DNA from: Lutibacter sp. A64
GTDB taxonomy: Bacteria > Bacteroidota > Bacteroidia > Flavobacteriales > Flavobacteriaceae
Length of the DNA: 64,000 bases
Direction: 5' to 3'
NCBI RefSeq assembly: GCF_022429565.1
Contig: NZ_CP092487.1
Span: 522,001 to 586,000, forward strand
The stretch's first letter is position 1, and every line of letters starts with the position of its first letter. The translations under genes were made by a program, and so were the position numbers. Below the pieces are notes generated by a model that was not told where the DNA came from, did no database searches, and was given only the letters and a program-made list of their open reading frames with translations. Positions 54,906-63,984 of the stretch are shown one piece after another.

Positions 54906-55058
54906 TTACCTAGCTTCTGCTATACTGTTATTTTCTGAAGTAGGGAGTGTTATTTTTGAATTATCAGATGTTAATCCGCAACCTTTTGAAGATCCGCAGG
55001 ATGTACATAAAAGCAATACAAAAATGATTGCCAATAAAGGGGTAATTATTTTTTTCAT
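54906..55058 (-). CDS. Small lipoprotein, unknown
   Basis: 50 residues. The signal MKKIITPLLAIIFVLLLCTSC fits a type II signal peptide with the lipobox LCTSC. The mature part has only about 30 residues, with a second cysteine (SSKGCG) and no recognised domain. It lies 47 bases after the nucleoside phosphorylase stop on the same strand. Codon use matches the genome. Confidence 0.62.
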   Translation of the reverse strand: MKKIITPLLAIIFVLLLCTSCGSSKGCGLTSDNSKITLPTSENNSIAEAR

Positions 55059-55105
55059 TTTAAAAGGGGTTTAATGAGTTTTAAAAGATGAAATATACAA
55101 AAAAA

Positions 55106-55978
55106 TTAAGAGCTAAGTTTATCTAGCGTATAAATTATTAATTCTTCTACAGGTTTATAAGGGTTTTTACTAAAAGTTCCATTGGCTCTATTGGCAATTA
55201 TTGCATTCATAGAACAAGCATTGTGCCCCAATAATTTAGACAATCCATAAATTGCCGAAGTTTCCATTTCTAAATTTGTTATTTTTACTCCTTTATAGTT
55301 AAAGTTGTCAATTTTACTATTTAGTTTTGGGTCTTGAATTTGTAATCTTAAAACTCTTCCTTGTGGTCCGTAAAATCCACCAGCTGTTGCTGTTACACCT
55401 GCAAACGTTTTATCGCTTAAAAGTTTTTTTTCTAAAGTGCTACTGTTTTTAACAATATAAGGTCTAGATTTTCTTTCACTCCAATTAGTATGTTTTATAA
55501 AAGCTTCTTCAAAATCTGCTTCTAATACATGGTCACAATCGTAAGAAAGTAACATACCATCAAAACCTAACCCGTATTTTGCTAGTACAAAGCTATCTAC
55601 CGGAATGTCTTTTTGTAAAGAACCAGAAGTACCAATTCTAACAATATTTAATTGTGTAAGTTCTTTTTTTACAGTTCTAGTTTCTAAATCTATATTAACT
55701 AGCGCATCCAATTCATTCATAACAATATCTATATTGTCTGGACCAATTCCTGTAGATATTACAGACATTCTAATATCTTTATAAACACCTGTAATTGTTC
55801 TAAATTCTCTTTTTTGGGTTTCAAATTCTATAGAATCGAAATGTTTTGTGATTTTTGGAACTCTATTTTGATCTCCAACAAAAATTATAGTATTTGCAAT
55901 ATTTTCTGGTTTTAAATTTAAATGGTAAACACTACCATCTGGATTTAAAATTAATTCTGAGTCTGCTATTTTATTCAT
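55106..55978 (-). CDS. Nucleoside phosphorylase, uridine-phosphorylase-like
   Basis: 290 residues. IFVGDQNRVPKI and STGIGPDNIDI form the phosphate/ribose site of the PNP_UDP_1 family, and IVRIGTSGSLQ is strongly conserved. ITNLEMETSAIYGLS is the ExMExxA nucleoside-binding block. It cleaves a nucleoside with phosphate for salvage; uridine is the likeliest substrate but not proven. Starts 3 nt after the SUI1 gene stop. Confidence 0.9.
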   Translation of the reverse strand: MNKIADSELILNPDGSVYHLNLKPENIANTIIFVGDQNRVPKITKHFDSIEFETQKREFRTITGVYKDIRMSVISTGIGPDNIDIVMNELDALVNIDLETRTVKKELTQLNIVRIGTSGSLQKDIPVDSFVLAKYGLGFDGMLLSYDCDHVLEADFEEAFIKHTNWSERKSRPYIVKNSSTLEKKLLSDKTFAGVTATAGGFYGPQGRVLRLQIQDPKLNSKIDNFNYKGVKITNLEMETSAIYGLSKLLGHNACSMNAIIANRANGTFSKNPYKPVEELIIYTLDKLSS

Positions 55979-55981
55979 AAG

Positions 55982-56332
55982 TTATCCGCCAACGCGTTTT
56001 ATGTTATATCCTTCTTTTTTAAGAATCTGCATTATTTTATCTCGGTAATTACCTTGAATTATAATTTCGTTGTCTTTTACGCTACCACCAACACCGCATT
56101 TGGTTTTAAGTAATTTACCTAAAGCTTTTAAGTCGCTATCTAAACCTTTAAAGCCAGTAATAACGGTAACTGTTTTTCCGCCTCTTCCTTTGTTAGAGAA
56201 ATGTGCTTCTAAAAATTGTTTGTTAGCAGGTAAGGTTTCTGTGTTTTCATTATTTTCATACTCAAAATTTTCATTTGTTGAAAATACAAAACCACCTAAA
56301 TCTTCAAGACTATTTATTTTCTTTTTTCCCAT
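55982..56332 (-). CDS. SUI1/YciH-type translation initiation factor-like protein
   Basis: 116 residues from the ATG at 56332 (MGKKKINSLEDLGG); the frame extends upstream but without a family match and would overlap another gene. The C-terminal 75 residues hold the SUI1 fold: RGGKTVTVITGFKG, LGKLLKTKCGVGGSVKDNEIIIQGNYRDKIM. YciH in E. coli affects start-site fidelity. Coupled to the phosphorylase gene. Confidence 0.92.
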   Translation of the reverse strand: MGKKKINSLEDLGGFVFSTNENFEYENNENTETLPANKQFLEAHFSNKGRGGKTVTVITGFKGLDSDLKALGKLLKTKCGVGGSVKDNEIIIQGNYRDKIMQILKKEGYNIKRVGG

Positions 56333-56375
56333 TTTAAATACTGAAATTATAGATGTAAATTTACTGAAATTAGAT

Positions 56376-56546
56376 TTATTTTTTAAGTTTATTCCAAATA
56401 AAAAGTAAGGCAGCAAAAAGTTCAAAAACTAAACCAATGGCCATAACTAAATTTGATTGAGGGTTTTTTGTGAATTTTAATATTACACCAGCAATAATTA
56501 AAAATACACCAAATGTGAAAAAGGAAATTACTTTTTTTGAAATCAT
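56376..56546 (-). CDS. Small two-helix membrane protein, unknown
   Basis: 56 residues, two hydrophobic helices (about 8-24 and 33-50) with short charged ends (MISKK at the start, NKLKK at the end). Its ATG overlaps the oxygenase stop as ATGA, a strong sign of a real, coupled gene. No family recognised. Confidence 0.68.
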   Translation of the reverse strand: MISKKVISFFTFGVFLIIAGVILKFTKNPQSNLVMAIGLVFELFAALLFIWNKLKK

Positions 56547-57490
56547 TTTATTAAGCCTAAATCTTTTAAACGTTCCGTTAAAAACTCACCAGCAGTAATA
56601 TCATCATATACTTTTGGGCGTAATTCATTAATGCATTCTGGTAAGCAATTTAATGACATTTCACTTATTGGATGTGTGAAAAATGGAATAGAATAACGTG
56701 AGTTTCCCCATTCTTCTCTTGGAGGATTTACAACTCTATGTATTGTTGAACGTAATTTATTATTTGTAAGACGCTCTAACATATCTCCTACATTTATTAC
56801 TAATTGCTCTGGTAAAGCAGTAACAGGAATCCATTTTCCTTGTTTGTTTTGAACTTCTAAACCAGATGCCGATGCACCCATTAGTAATGTTATTAAATTA
56901 ATATCGCCATGTGCTGCAGCTCTAACAGCTCCTTTAGGTTCACCTTGAATAGGAGGGTAGTGGATTGGTCGTAAAATACTATTTCCATTTATGACATATT
57001 TGTCGAAATAAAATTCGTCTAAACCAATGTATAAAGAAAGTGCTCTTAAAACATATATTGCTGTCTTTTCTAAATTTTTATAAGCTTCCATTCCAACTTT
57101 ATTAAAGTTCGGAACTTCTTTAACAATTACATTTTCGGGATATGCTGCTTTTAATTTTTCATTACCAACCACTTCTTGTCCAAAGTGCCAAAATTCTTTT
57201 AAATCTCCTACTGTTTTTCCTTTAGCACTTTCTTTGCCAAAAGAAGTATATCCACGTTGTCCACCAATTCCTTCAATAGTATACGATTCTTTAGTAGCTT
57301 CGCTAAGTTCAAAAAAACTTTTTACTTCTTTGTATAGGTTATTTGTAAGCTCTTCTGATAAAAAATGACCTTTTAAAGCTACAAATCCAATTTCTTCATA
57401 AGCTTCACCAATTTCCTTTATAAATTTTTCCTTTTTCTTGGAATCACCAGATAAAAAGTCTGATAAATCTACACTTGGTATATTTTTCAT
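56543..57490 (-). CDS. Isopenicillin N synthase-like 2OG-Fe(II)-type oxygenase
   Basis: 315 residues. IPSVDLSDFL opens the IPNS/DIOX N domain. The iron facial triad is HGDINLITLL (His, Asp) and TIHRVVNP (His), followed by RYSIPFF (RxS, co-substrate carboxylate). Fe-dependent oxygenase; most relatives use 2-oxoglutarate. The substrate is unknown, and no biosynthetic cluster surrounds it. Followed by a coupled 56-residue membrane protein. Confidence 0.9.
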   Translation of the reverse strand: MKNIPSVDLSDFLSGDSKKKEKFIKEIGEAYEEIGFVALKGHFLSEELTNNLYKEVKSFFELSEATKESYTIEGIGGQRGYTSFGKESAKGKTVGDLKEFWHFGQEVVGNEKLKAAYPENVIVKEVPNFNKVGMEAYKNLEKTAIYVLRALSLYIGLDEFYFDKYVINGNSILRPIHYPPIQGEPKGAVRAAAHGDINLITLLMGASASGLEVQNKQGKWIPVTALPEQLVINVGDMLERLTNNKLRSTIHRVVNPPREEWGNSRYSIPFFTHPISEMSLNCLPECINELRPKVYDDITAGEFLTERLKDLGLIK

Positions 57491-57605
57491 GTGATAGTAT
57501 TGTTGTTTAGCTGTAGTATATTAACTTAAATTTAAGTGTACTAAATGCTTTTATAATAAATATCGATTTATTGTTTAAAATTATTATTTCTTAAAAATAA
57601 TAAAA

Positions 57606-58349
57606 TTATTTAAACTTATTGAGAAGGGGAATATTATAACTTATAGTATAATTAAAACCAACACCTAAGTCATTAGAGAAAACTCTATTAAAACCTGGAA
57701 TGTATAGGTTTTTAAAATTATTAGGCTCTTTGGTAGTAATCATTTTTTTAACACTAAACTGCATTCCTAAATATAGGTTTTTAAAAGTTTCTACTTTCAT
57801 TCCAAATAAAAACTCTAACCAATGTGCATTTAAATCTTTAAAATTGGTACCTGCTTCAATTGGATCTGTAATAAAGTAGGTGCCAGACATATTTGGGGTA
57901 TAGCTATTTAATGTTTGTTCAAAAAAGCTGAAACCATAGCGTGCACCTACATAAATTTGGTTATCCATTCCTTTCCAGTTTTCATAAGCATTAAAATTGG
58001 CACCAAGTTTAATAAATGATCCTTTTGTAGTGTAATTTAAATAATCTTCGGTTTTTAGAACGTCTTCAAAACCTAATTCTGCAGCAGCATAGATATTGTC
58101 TGAAAGGCGTAAATCACCAGTTATTTCAAATCCTTTGGTATCTTCTTCTAAAAAAGAAATAATTGGTTTGCTAATGTCTACACCAACTCTAATTCCATAA
58201 CTAACTTTAGTTTTTAGAGAATCTGGAACTATTTCTATTTCTTGTTCTTGTATTTTTTCTTTATCAGTTTCCTGTTCTTGAGCGTATGCAGTAAATTGAA
58301 TTAAAATACTAATGATAAATATTAATATGTGCCGTTGTGTCATTGTCAA
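57606..58349 (-). CDS. DUF6048 family outer-membrane-type protein
   Basis: 247 residues with a signal peptide (HILIFIISILIQFTAYAQ). After a Glu-rich segment (EQETDKEKIQEQEIEI) come amphipathic strands such as YGIRVGVDISKP, IYVGARYGFSFFEQ and LGVGFNYTISYNI, fitting an 8-10 strand beta-barrel. It overlaps DUF6452 by 41 bases and follows rlmD, a gene order preserved in Flavobacteriia. Role unknown. Confidence 0.8.
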   Translation of the reverse strand: MTMTQRHILIFIISILIQFTAYAQEQETDKEKIQEQEIEIVPDSLKTKVSYGIRVGVDISKPIISFLEEDTKGFEITGDLRLSDNIYAAAELGFEDVLKTEDYLNYTTKGSFIKLGANFNAYENWKGMDNQIYVGARYGFSFFEQTLNSYTPNMSGTYFITDPIEAGTNFKDLNAHWLEFLFGMKVETFKNLYLGMQFSVKKMITTKEPNNFKNLYIPGFNRVFSNDLGVGFNYTISYNIPLLNKFK

Positions 58350-58767
58350 TAATTGTGTTATTAATATGATATGATTTAATCCAATTGTTGGTTAAACTGT
58401 CTATGGTTAAGTTTTCGAAAACTGCTTTGTAACCACAAGATCTTGAGACAAAAACATCGTTTCTATCATAACTAAAGTATATAGTATCTAATGTTCCTGC
58501 AGATGCAATTTGGTATGCAGTTTTGTATGCGTTTAAATCTAATTGAAGAGAAACTGAATCTAGGGTTGTATTGGTATAATCTTCAAGTAGTTCATAATTT
58601 ATAGCTCTTAAAGAATCAATTAAAATGGTTTTTGTGAGTGTGTCATTTTCAAAATCATAAAATTTTAGCACTAAATTTGGAGTTGTGTTTTCCAAACAAA
58701 TATCATCTTTTTCACAACTTACAACTAAGATGATTGCTAAAATTATTATTGTAATATATTTTTTCAT
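58309..58767 (-). CDS. DUF6452 family lipoprotein
   Basis: 152 residues. Lipoprotein signal MKKYITIIILAIILVVSCE with Cys18. The mature start EKDDICLENTTPNLVLKFYD is typical of DUF6452. Its stop lies within the DUF6048 gene (41-base overlap in another frame), and it begins 2 nt after rlmD, so the three are translationally linked. Function unknown. Confidence 0.8.
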   Translation of the reverse strand: MKKYITIIILAIILVVSCEKDDICLENTTPNLVLKFYDFENDTLTKTILIDSLRAINYELLEDYTNTTLDSVSLQLDLNAYKTAYQIASAGTLDTIYFSYDRNDVFVSRSCGYKAVFENLTIDSLTNNWIKSYHINNTIIDNDTTAHINIYH

Positions 58768-58769
58768 AA

Positions 58770-60179
58770 TTATTTTAATTCTAAAAGAACTACATTTTCT
58801 ACATGATGTGTTTGCGGAAACATATCTACTGCTTGTGTTTTAATTATTGTGTATTGTTCTTTCATTAAACTTAAATCTCTTGCTTGCGTAGCAGAGTTAC
58901 AGCTAACATAAACAATACGTTTTGGTGCTATTTCTAAAATTTTAGCCACAACATTTTTATGCATCCCATCTCTTGGTGGATCTGTAATAATAACATCTGG
59001 TTGCCCATGTTTGTTTATAAAACTGTCGTTAAATACATCTTTCATATCACCTGCATAAAACTCAACGTTTTCTATGTTATTTAATTGTGCATTTAGTTTA
59101 GCATCTTCAATGGCTTCAGGTACAGATTCTACACCTATTATTTTTTTAGCTTTTTTTGACACAAATTGAGCAATGGTTCCGGTTCCTGTATAAAAATCGT
59201 AAACAACTTCATTGCCAGTTAAATTAGCAAAATTTCTTGTAATTTTATACAATTCGTAAGCTTGTGTAGAGTTTGTTTGATAAAATGATTTTGGCCCAAT
59301 TTTAAATTTTAAACCTTCCATTTCTTCAAAAATATGATCTCTTCCTTTAAATAATTGAATGTTTTGATCGTATAAAGTGTCGTTTCCTTTACTGTTAATT
59401 ACATATTGTAATGATGTAATTTGAGTAAATTTTTCAGATAAAGCATTTAATAAACCGATGCGTTTTTCGGTATCTTCTTTAAAAAATTGAATTACAACCA
59501 TAATTTCACCAGTTGAAGAAATACGTAACATAAGGGTACGTAATAAACCAGATTGCTCTCTAGGATTGTAAAATTCTAATCCGTTTTCTATTCCATAATT
59601 TTTAATAAAATTACGTATATCATTAGAAGGGTCTTCTTGTAAATGACATTTGGAAACATCTAAAATTTTATCCCACATACCAGAAATATGAAATCCACAA
59701 GCATTTCTGTTGTCAATTTCTTCGTCAGAGTTTATTTCATCTAAGGTTAGCCAACGGCTGTTAGAAAAAGAAAATTCCATTTTATTTCTATAGAAGTAGG
59801 TTTTTTCACAGCCTAAAATAGGAGTTACTTCGGGCAAGTCTAAATGTCCAATACGTACAAGATTGTTTATAACTTCATTTTCTTTGTAGGTTAATTGGTG
59901 TTTATAGTCCATGTTTTGCCATTTGCAACCACCACAATGTTCAAAATGTTCGCAAACAGGTGTTGTTCTTTTATCGGAATATTTATGAAATTTTATTGCA
60001 GTTCCTTCAAAATAAGCTTTTCTTTTTTTACCAGTTCTAATGTCAACAACATCTCCAGGAACGGTATTTGTTAAAAAAATAACACGTCCGTCTGGGGCTT
60101 TAGCAATAGTTTTACCTCTTGCTCCAGCGTCTATAACTTCTATGTTTTCAAAAATAAGTTGTTTCTTTCTTCTTGCCAT
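58770..60179 (-). CDS. rlmD: 23S rRNA (uracil1939-C5)-methyltransferase RlmD-like
   Basis: 469 residues from the ATG at 60179 (MARRKKQLIFENIEV). TRAM domain at the start (APDGRVIFLTNTVPGD). The iron-sulfur cysteines are CEHFEHCGGC and a fourth Cys in SKCHLQ. Methyltransferase core: VYDFYTGTGTIAQF, DPPRDGMH and the catalytic VYVSCNSATQARD. It makes m5U in 23S rRNA; RumA/RlmCD subtype not certain. The -7 element ends 4 nt before the ATG (predicted leaderless). Confidence 0.93.
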   Translation of the reverse strand: MARRKKQLIFENIEVIDAGARGKTIAKAPDGRVIFLTNTVPGDVVDIRTGKKRKAYFEGTAIKFHKYSDKRTTPVCEHFEHCGGCKWQNMDYKHQLTYKENEVINNLVRIGHLDLPEVTPILGCEKTYFYRNKMEFSFSNSRWLTLDEINSDEEIDNRNACGFHISGMWDKILDVSKCHLQEDPSNDIRNFIKNYGIENGLEFYNPREQSGLLRTLMLRISSTGEIMVVIQFFKEDTEKRIGLLNALSEKFTQITSLQYVINSKGNDTLYDQNIQLFKGRDHIFEEMEGLKFKIGPKSFYQTNSTQAYELYKITRNFANLTGNEVVYDFYTGTGTIAQFVSKKAKKIIGVESVPEAIEDAKLNAQLNNIENVEFYAGDMKDVFNDSFINKHGQPDVIITDPPRDGMHKNVVAKILEIAPKRIVYVSCNSATQARDLSLMKEQYTIIKTQAVDMFPQTHHVENVVLLELK

Positions 60180-60183
60180 GTTG

Positions 60184-60191
60184 CAAATGTA
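60184..60191 (-). promoter_or_regulatory. -7 element of rlmD, leaderless arrangement
   Basis: Minus strand TACATTTG (perfect match) followed by CAAC and the ATG at 60179. Lies directly after the cytochrome gene terminator. Confidence 0.6.
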
Positions 60192-60204
60192 ATATTTTAG
60201 CACA

Positions 60205-60234
60205 AAAAAAGCACCTCTAAAAGAGATGCTTTTA
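60205..60234 (-). terminator. Hairpin terminator of the cytochrome c gene
   Basis: On the minus strand AGCATCTC - TTTTA - GAGGTGCT with one T-G wobble, followed by TTTTTTT. It lies 23 bases after the stop at 60253. Confidence 0.82.
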
Positions 60235-60252
60235 ATTAAATTGTTGGGTGTA

Positions 60253-60669
60253 TTATTTTACACTTCTCATATATGCAGCAAGTGCAGCTAATTCGTCGCC
60301 AGTTAAGTCTTTTACAAAACCATCTAAGTTAGCTTTCATAATAGCTACTTGACCTGGATCAGTATCAACAATTGCAGGAGATTCTCCTTTTAAGAATTTA
60401 ACAAGGTTTCCTTCTTTTTCGTTATAAACTTTTACAATTTCTTTTATAGAAGGACCAATAACTTTAGTATCTGCTTGGTGACAAGTTGTACACGTTTTAT
60501 CTGTAAATAATTGCTTACCTAAAGCAATGTTATCAACAGCATCAGCTACTTTTTCTTGTACTGCTTCTACTTTTGTTTCAACTTCTTTTTTTACTTCTTC
60601 TTTCTTTTTATCACCACAACTTGTAAATATTGCAGCAACTAAACCTAATGCTAAAACCGATTTTTTCAT
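60253..60669 (-). CDS. Small c-type cytochrome, lipoprotein
   Basis: 138 residues from the ATG at 60669 (MKKSVLALGLVAAIFTSCG; a longer frame start is not needed). Lipobox near FTSC, then a Lys/Glu-rich linker (EEVKKEVETKVEAVQEK). The haem motif is CTTCH near residue 78, and a Met for axial ligation is near IMKANLDGF or AYMRSVK. GKQLFTDKTCTTCHQAD is a class I cytochrome start. Electron carrier in the periplasm. Confidence 0.92.
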   Translation of the reverse strand: MKKSVLALGLVAAIFTSCGDKKKEEVKKEVETKVEAVQEKVADAVDNIALGKQLFTDKTCTTCHQADTKVIGPSIKEIVKVYNEKEGNLVKFLKGESPAIVDTDPGQVAIMKANLDGFVKDLTGDELAALAAYMRSVK

Positions 60670-60874
60670 TTTTTTTTGTTTAAATATGATCGTAACAAAT
60701 TTATTCAAATATTTTTAACCAAATGTGATTTTTATAACATTTTTATTCTGTTTTGGGTTTTGTTTAATGAAGTGCTGAAAATATCAGTAGATATTTTGTA
60801 ATTTGCGATTAAATTAGGATGATTTCTCTCCTTAAATGAGGAATTGATAATTTTTAATTTAGAATTTTATTGAG

Positions 60875-62116
60875 ATGATTTCAGAAAAATTAACATCACA
60901 ACAAGCAATTGATTTCGAAAACCAATATGGAGCACACAATTACCATCCGTTACCAGTAGTTTTAAGTAGAGGAGAAGGTGTATATGTTTGGGATGTAGAA
61001 GGAAAAAAGTATTACGATTTTTTATCTGCTTACTCGGCAGTTAACCAAGGGCATTGTCACCCTACAATTATTAATGCTTTAACTCAACAAGCGAGTAAAT
61101 TAACACTAACATCGCGTGCATTTTATAATGATATATTGGGTAATTACGAAAAATATGTAACTCAGTATTTTGGTTTTGAAAAAGTATTACCAATGAATAC
61201 TGGTGCAGAAGCTGTTGAAACGGCTATTAAATTATGTAGAAAATATGCCTACGAGAAAAAAGGAATTCCAGAAAATGAAGCACAAATTATAGTTTGTAAA
61301 AATAATTTTCACGGACGTACAACAACAATTATTTCTTTTTCTAATGATGAGGATGCACGTAAAAACTTTGGTCCGTTTACTGCAGGATTTATAAAAATTG
61401 AATATGATAATTTAGAAGCTTTAGAAAATACATTAAAAACCACTAAAAACGTTGCTGGTTTTTTAGTAGAGCCAATTCAGGGTGAAGCAGGAGTTTATGT
61501 GCCTTCTAAAGGTTATTTAGCTAAAGCAAAAGCTTTATGCGAAAAATACAAAGTACTTTTTATTGCTGATGAAGTGCAAACAGGTGTGGCTAGAACAGGT
61601 AAATTGTTAGCTGTAAATCATGAAAATGTAACACCAGATATTTTAATTTTGGGAAAAGCTTTAAGTGGAGGTGTATATCCGGTTTCAGCAGTCTTTTCGA
61701 ATACTGAAATTATGAATGTTATTAAACCTGGTCAACATGGATCTACTTTTGGTGGTAATCCGTTGGCTTGTGCTGTTGCAATTGCTGCTTTAGAAGTTGT
61801 AAGAGATGAAAAATTAGCTGAAAATTCTGAAGTTTTAGGAGCTCTTTTTAGAACTGAAATACAAAAATTAGTTGAATCTAGTGATTTAGTAAACTCTGTA
61901 CGCGGTAAAGGATTATTAAATGCTATTTTAATTAATGATACCGAAAAGAGTTCTACAGCTTGGGATATTTGTATAAAATTAAGAGATAATGGATTGTTAG
62001 CAAAACCAACACACGGAAATATTATTCGTTTTGCGCCGCCATTGGTTATGAATAAAGAACAATTGTTAGATTGTGTTGAAATTATTAAAAAAACAATATT
62101 AGAATTTAAAATTTAG
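60875..62116 (+). CDS. rocD: Ornithine--oxo-acid transaminase
   Basis: 413 residues. [58 protein letters not shown] and [15 protein letters not shown] are signature blocks, and the PLP lysine is in [16 protein letters not shown]. Ornithine aminotransferases share these closely with acetylornithine aminotransferases, but the QGHCHPTI and [13 protein letters not shown] variants favour RocD. It converts ornithine to glutamate semialdehyde. Stand-alone gene. Confidence 0.93.
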   Translation: MISEKLTSQQAIDFENQYGAHNYHPLPVVLSRGEGVYVWDVEGKKYYDFLSAYSAVNQGHCHPTIINALTQQASKLTLTSRAFYNDILGNYEKYVTQYFGFEKVLPMNTGAEAVETAIKLCRKYAYEKKGIPENEAQIIVCKNNFHGRTTTIISFSNDEDARKNFGPFTAGFIKIEYDNLEALENTLKTTKNVAGFLVEPIQGEAGVYVPSKGYLAKAKALCEKYKVLFIADEVQTGVARTGKLLAVNHENVTPDILILGKALSGGVYPVSAVFSNTEIMNVIKPGQHGSTFGGNPLACAVAIAALEVVRDEKLAENSEVLGALFRTEIQKLVESSDLVNSVRGKGLLNAILINDTEKSSTAWDICIKLRDNGLLAKPTHGNIIRFAPPLVMNKEQLLDCVEIIKKTILEFKI

Positions 62117-62137
62117 TTGTTTTAAAATTAGAACATA

Positions 62138-62167
62138 AAAAAAAGCGGCTTAAAAGCCGCTTTTTTT
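62138..62167. terminator. Bidirectional hairpin terminator, rocD / DEAD helicase
   Basis: GCGGCT - TAAA - AGCCGC flanked by A run on the left and T run on the right (seven each). It ends both converging transcription units. Confidence 0.9.
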
Positions 62168-62181
62168 ATAAAATATATTTT

Positions 62182-63984
62182 TTATCCTTTTCTTCTTCTT
62201 GAAGAGCCGTTAGAATTATCGCGTTTTCTGCCAAAACCGCTAGTGTTTCCACCTTCTTTACGGTCTTTACTACGTCTTCTTCCGCCACCGCTTCGGCTGT
62301 TTTCATTTTTACCACCATCTCTTCTTCTTCGGCCACTTCCGCTACCGCCTCTGCCAGATCGTTTTTTTTCTGTAATTTCAACATTTACGCCTCTGCCTTC
62401 AAAATTAACATCGTTTTCTTGGAAAGAAGCAATGGTTTCATCTTTATAATTTTTATCTAATTCAAAAAATGAGAAGGTGTCTAAGATTTCAATTTGACCA
62501 ATTTCTATGTTTTTTGCAATTTGTTGATCGTTAATTAAACCGATAAGTTTTGCAGGGTTTAATCTGTCTTTTCTTCCAATATTTATAAAGAAACGAGTCA
62601 TATTTTCATCATCTCTTCTTTTTCCTCTGCTATCTCTATCGTTACCTCTCATTTGATCACTGTCATTTAAGTCAGGAGCATTTTCATAATAAGAAAGAAA
62701 AGTATTAAATTCTAAAGAAACAAATCGTTTAATTAATTCTTCACGACTTAAATCTTCTAATTTTTCATAAATAGAAGGTAAGAAATCGTTAATTTCAGTT
62801 TCATTAACTTTAATGTCGTGAACTTTATCAATTAATTTAAATAATTGATTTTGGCAAATTTCTTTTCCAGTAGGAACGGGAGTGCTTATAAATTTTTTTC
62901 CAATAATTCTTTCAATTGGACGTAATTTTCCTTTTTCTCTACCTGTAACAATTGCAATAGAAATTCCTTCTTTACCTGCACGTCCAGTTCTACCACTACG
63001 GTGTGTGTAAGATTCTATTTGATCTGGTAATTTGTGGTTAATTACATGTGTTAAATCATTAACATCTAACCCTCTAGCAGCAACATCTGTAGCTACTAAA
63101 AGTTGTAAATGTTTTTTGCGGAATTTTTCCATAACGCTATCGCGTTGTGCTTGAGATAAATCTCCGTGAAGTGAATCTGCGTTGTAACCATCTTTAATTA
63201 ATTTATCTGCAATTTCTTGAGTTTCTCTACGAGTTCTACAAAAAATAATGCTATAAATATCAGGATTTACGTCTGCTATTCTTTTTAATGCAGCATATCT
63301 ATTTCTTTCTGAAACAACATAATATTGATGAGAAACTTGATCTGATCCTTTATTTTTTTCACCAGAAGTAATCTCAACTGGTTTGTGTAAGTATTTTTTA
63401 GCAATGCTTTCTACTTCTCTTGGAAATGTTGCAGAAAATAATAAAGTTTGTTTTTCTTCTGGAGTAACAGCAAGAATTTTATCTAGTTCATCTTTGAAAC
63501 CCATATTAAGCATTTCATCAGCTTCATCTAAAACTAACCATCTTAAATTGTCTAGTTTCAATTGTCTTCTATTAATAAGATCAACTGTTCTACCAGGAGT
63601 GCCTACTACAATTTGAGCACCTTTTTTTAGTTTTCTAATTTGTTCTTCAATATTAGCACCACCATAAACTGCTGCTACATTACACCCTTTAGAGTATTTT
63701 GAAAATTCTTCAATATTATTTGCAATTTGAAGCGCTAACTCTCGTGTTGGCGATAAAATTATAGCTTGTGTGTTTTTGCTTCCTAAATCAATTTGTTCTA
63801 AAATTGGTAAGCTAAACGCTGCTGTTTTTCCTGTACCTGTTTGTGCAAAAGCTTTTAAATCATCTGTTGATGCTAGTACTTGTGGAATTGCTTTTGATTG
63901 GATTTCTGTAGGATTTTCATATCCCAAATCGGTAAGAGCCTTAATAATATCTTTATTAAGACCTAATTCTTTAAATGTCGACAT
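62182..63984 (-). CDS. DEAD-box RNA helicase, DeaD/CsdA-like, with RG-rich tail
   Basis: 600 residues. Motifs AQTGTGKTAAF (I), SPTRELALQ (Ia), TPGRT (Ib), LDEADEM (II), SAT (III), IIFCRTRRE (IV), ATDVAARGLD (V) and HRSGRTGRAG (VI). A DbpA-type RNA-binding domain is at about 460-535 (FINIGRKDRLNPAKLIGLIND). The last about 60 residues are Arg/Gly/Ser-rich (GRGGSGSGRRRR), likely RNA-contacting and disordered. CsdA relatives help ribosome assembly and cold growth. The start is 16 bases from the window end. Confidence 0.94.
   Translation of the reverse strand: MSTFKELGLNKDIIKALTDLGYENPTEIQSKAIPQVLASTDDLKAFAQTGTGKTAAFSLPILEQIDLGSKNTQAIILSPTRELALQIANNIEEFSKYSKGCNVAAVYGGANIEEQIRKLKKGAQIVVGTPGRTVDLINRRQLKLDNLRWLVLDEADEMLNMGFKDELDKILAVTPEEKQTLLFSATFPREVESIAKKYLHKPVEITSGEKNKGSDQVSHQYYVVSERNRYAALKRIADVNPDIYSIIFCRTRRETQEIADKLIKDGYNADSLHGDLSQAQRDSVMEKFRKKHLQLLVATDVAARGLDVNDLTHVINHKLPDQIESYTHRSGRTGRAGKEGISIAIVTGREKGKLRPIERIIGKKFISTPVPTGKEICQNQLFKLIDKVHDIKVNETEINDFLPSIYEKLEDLSREELIKRFVSLEFNTFLSYYENAPDLNDSDQMRGNDRDSRGKRRDDENMTRFFINIGRKDRLNPAKLIGLINDQQIAKNIEIGQIEILDTFSFFELDKNYKDETIASFQENDVNFEGRGVNVEITEKKRSGRGGSGSGRRRRDGGKNENSRSGGGRRRSKDRKEGGNTSGFGRKRDNSNGSSRRRKG

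Noticed and set aside
56333..56425. Upstream extension of the SUI1 protein
   Set aside because: Overlaps the 56-residue membrane protein gene and has no family similarity.
62166..62384. 72-residue open frame on the minus strand rich in Val, Glu and Lys
   Set aside because: It is an out-of-frame reading of the Arg/Gly-rich tail of the DEAD helicase gene, on the same strand; no start signal of its own.
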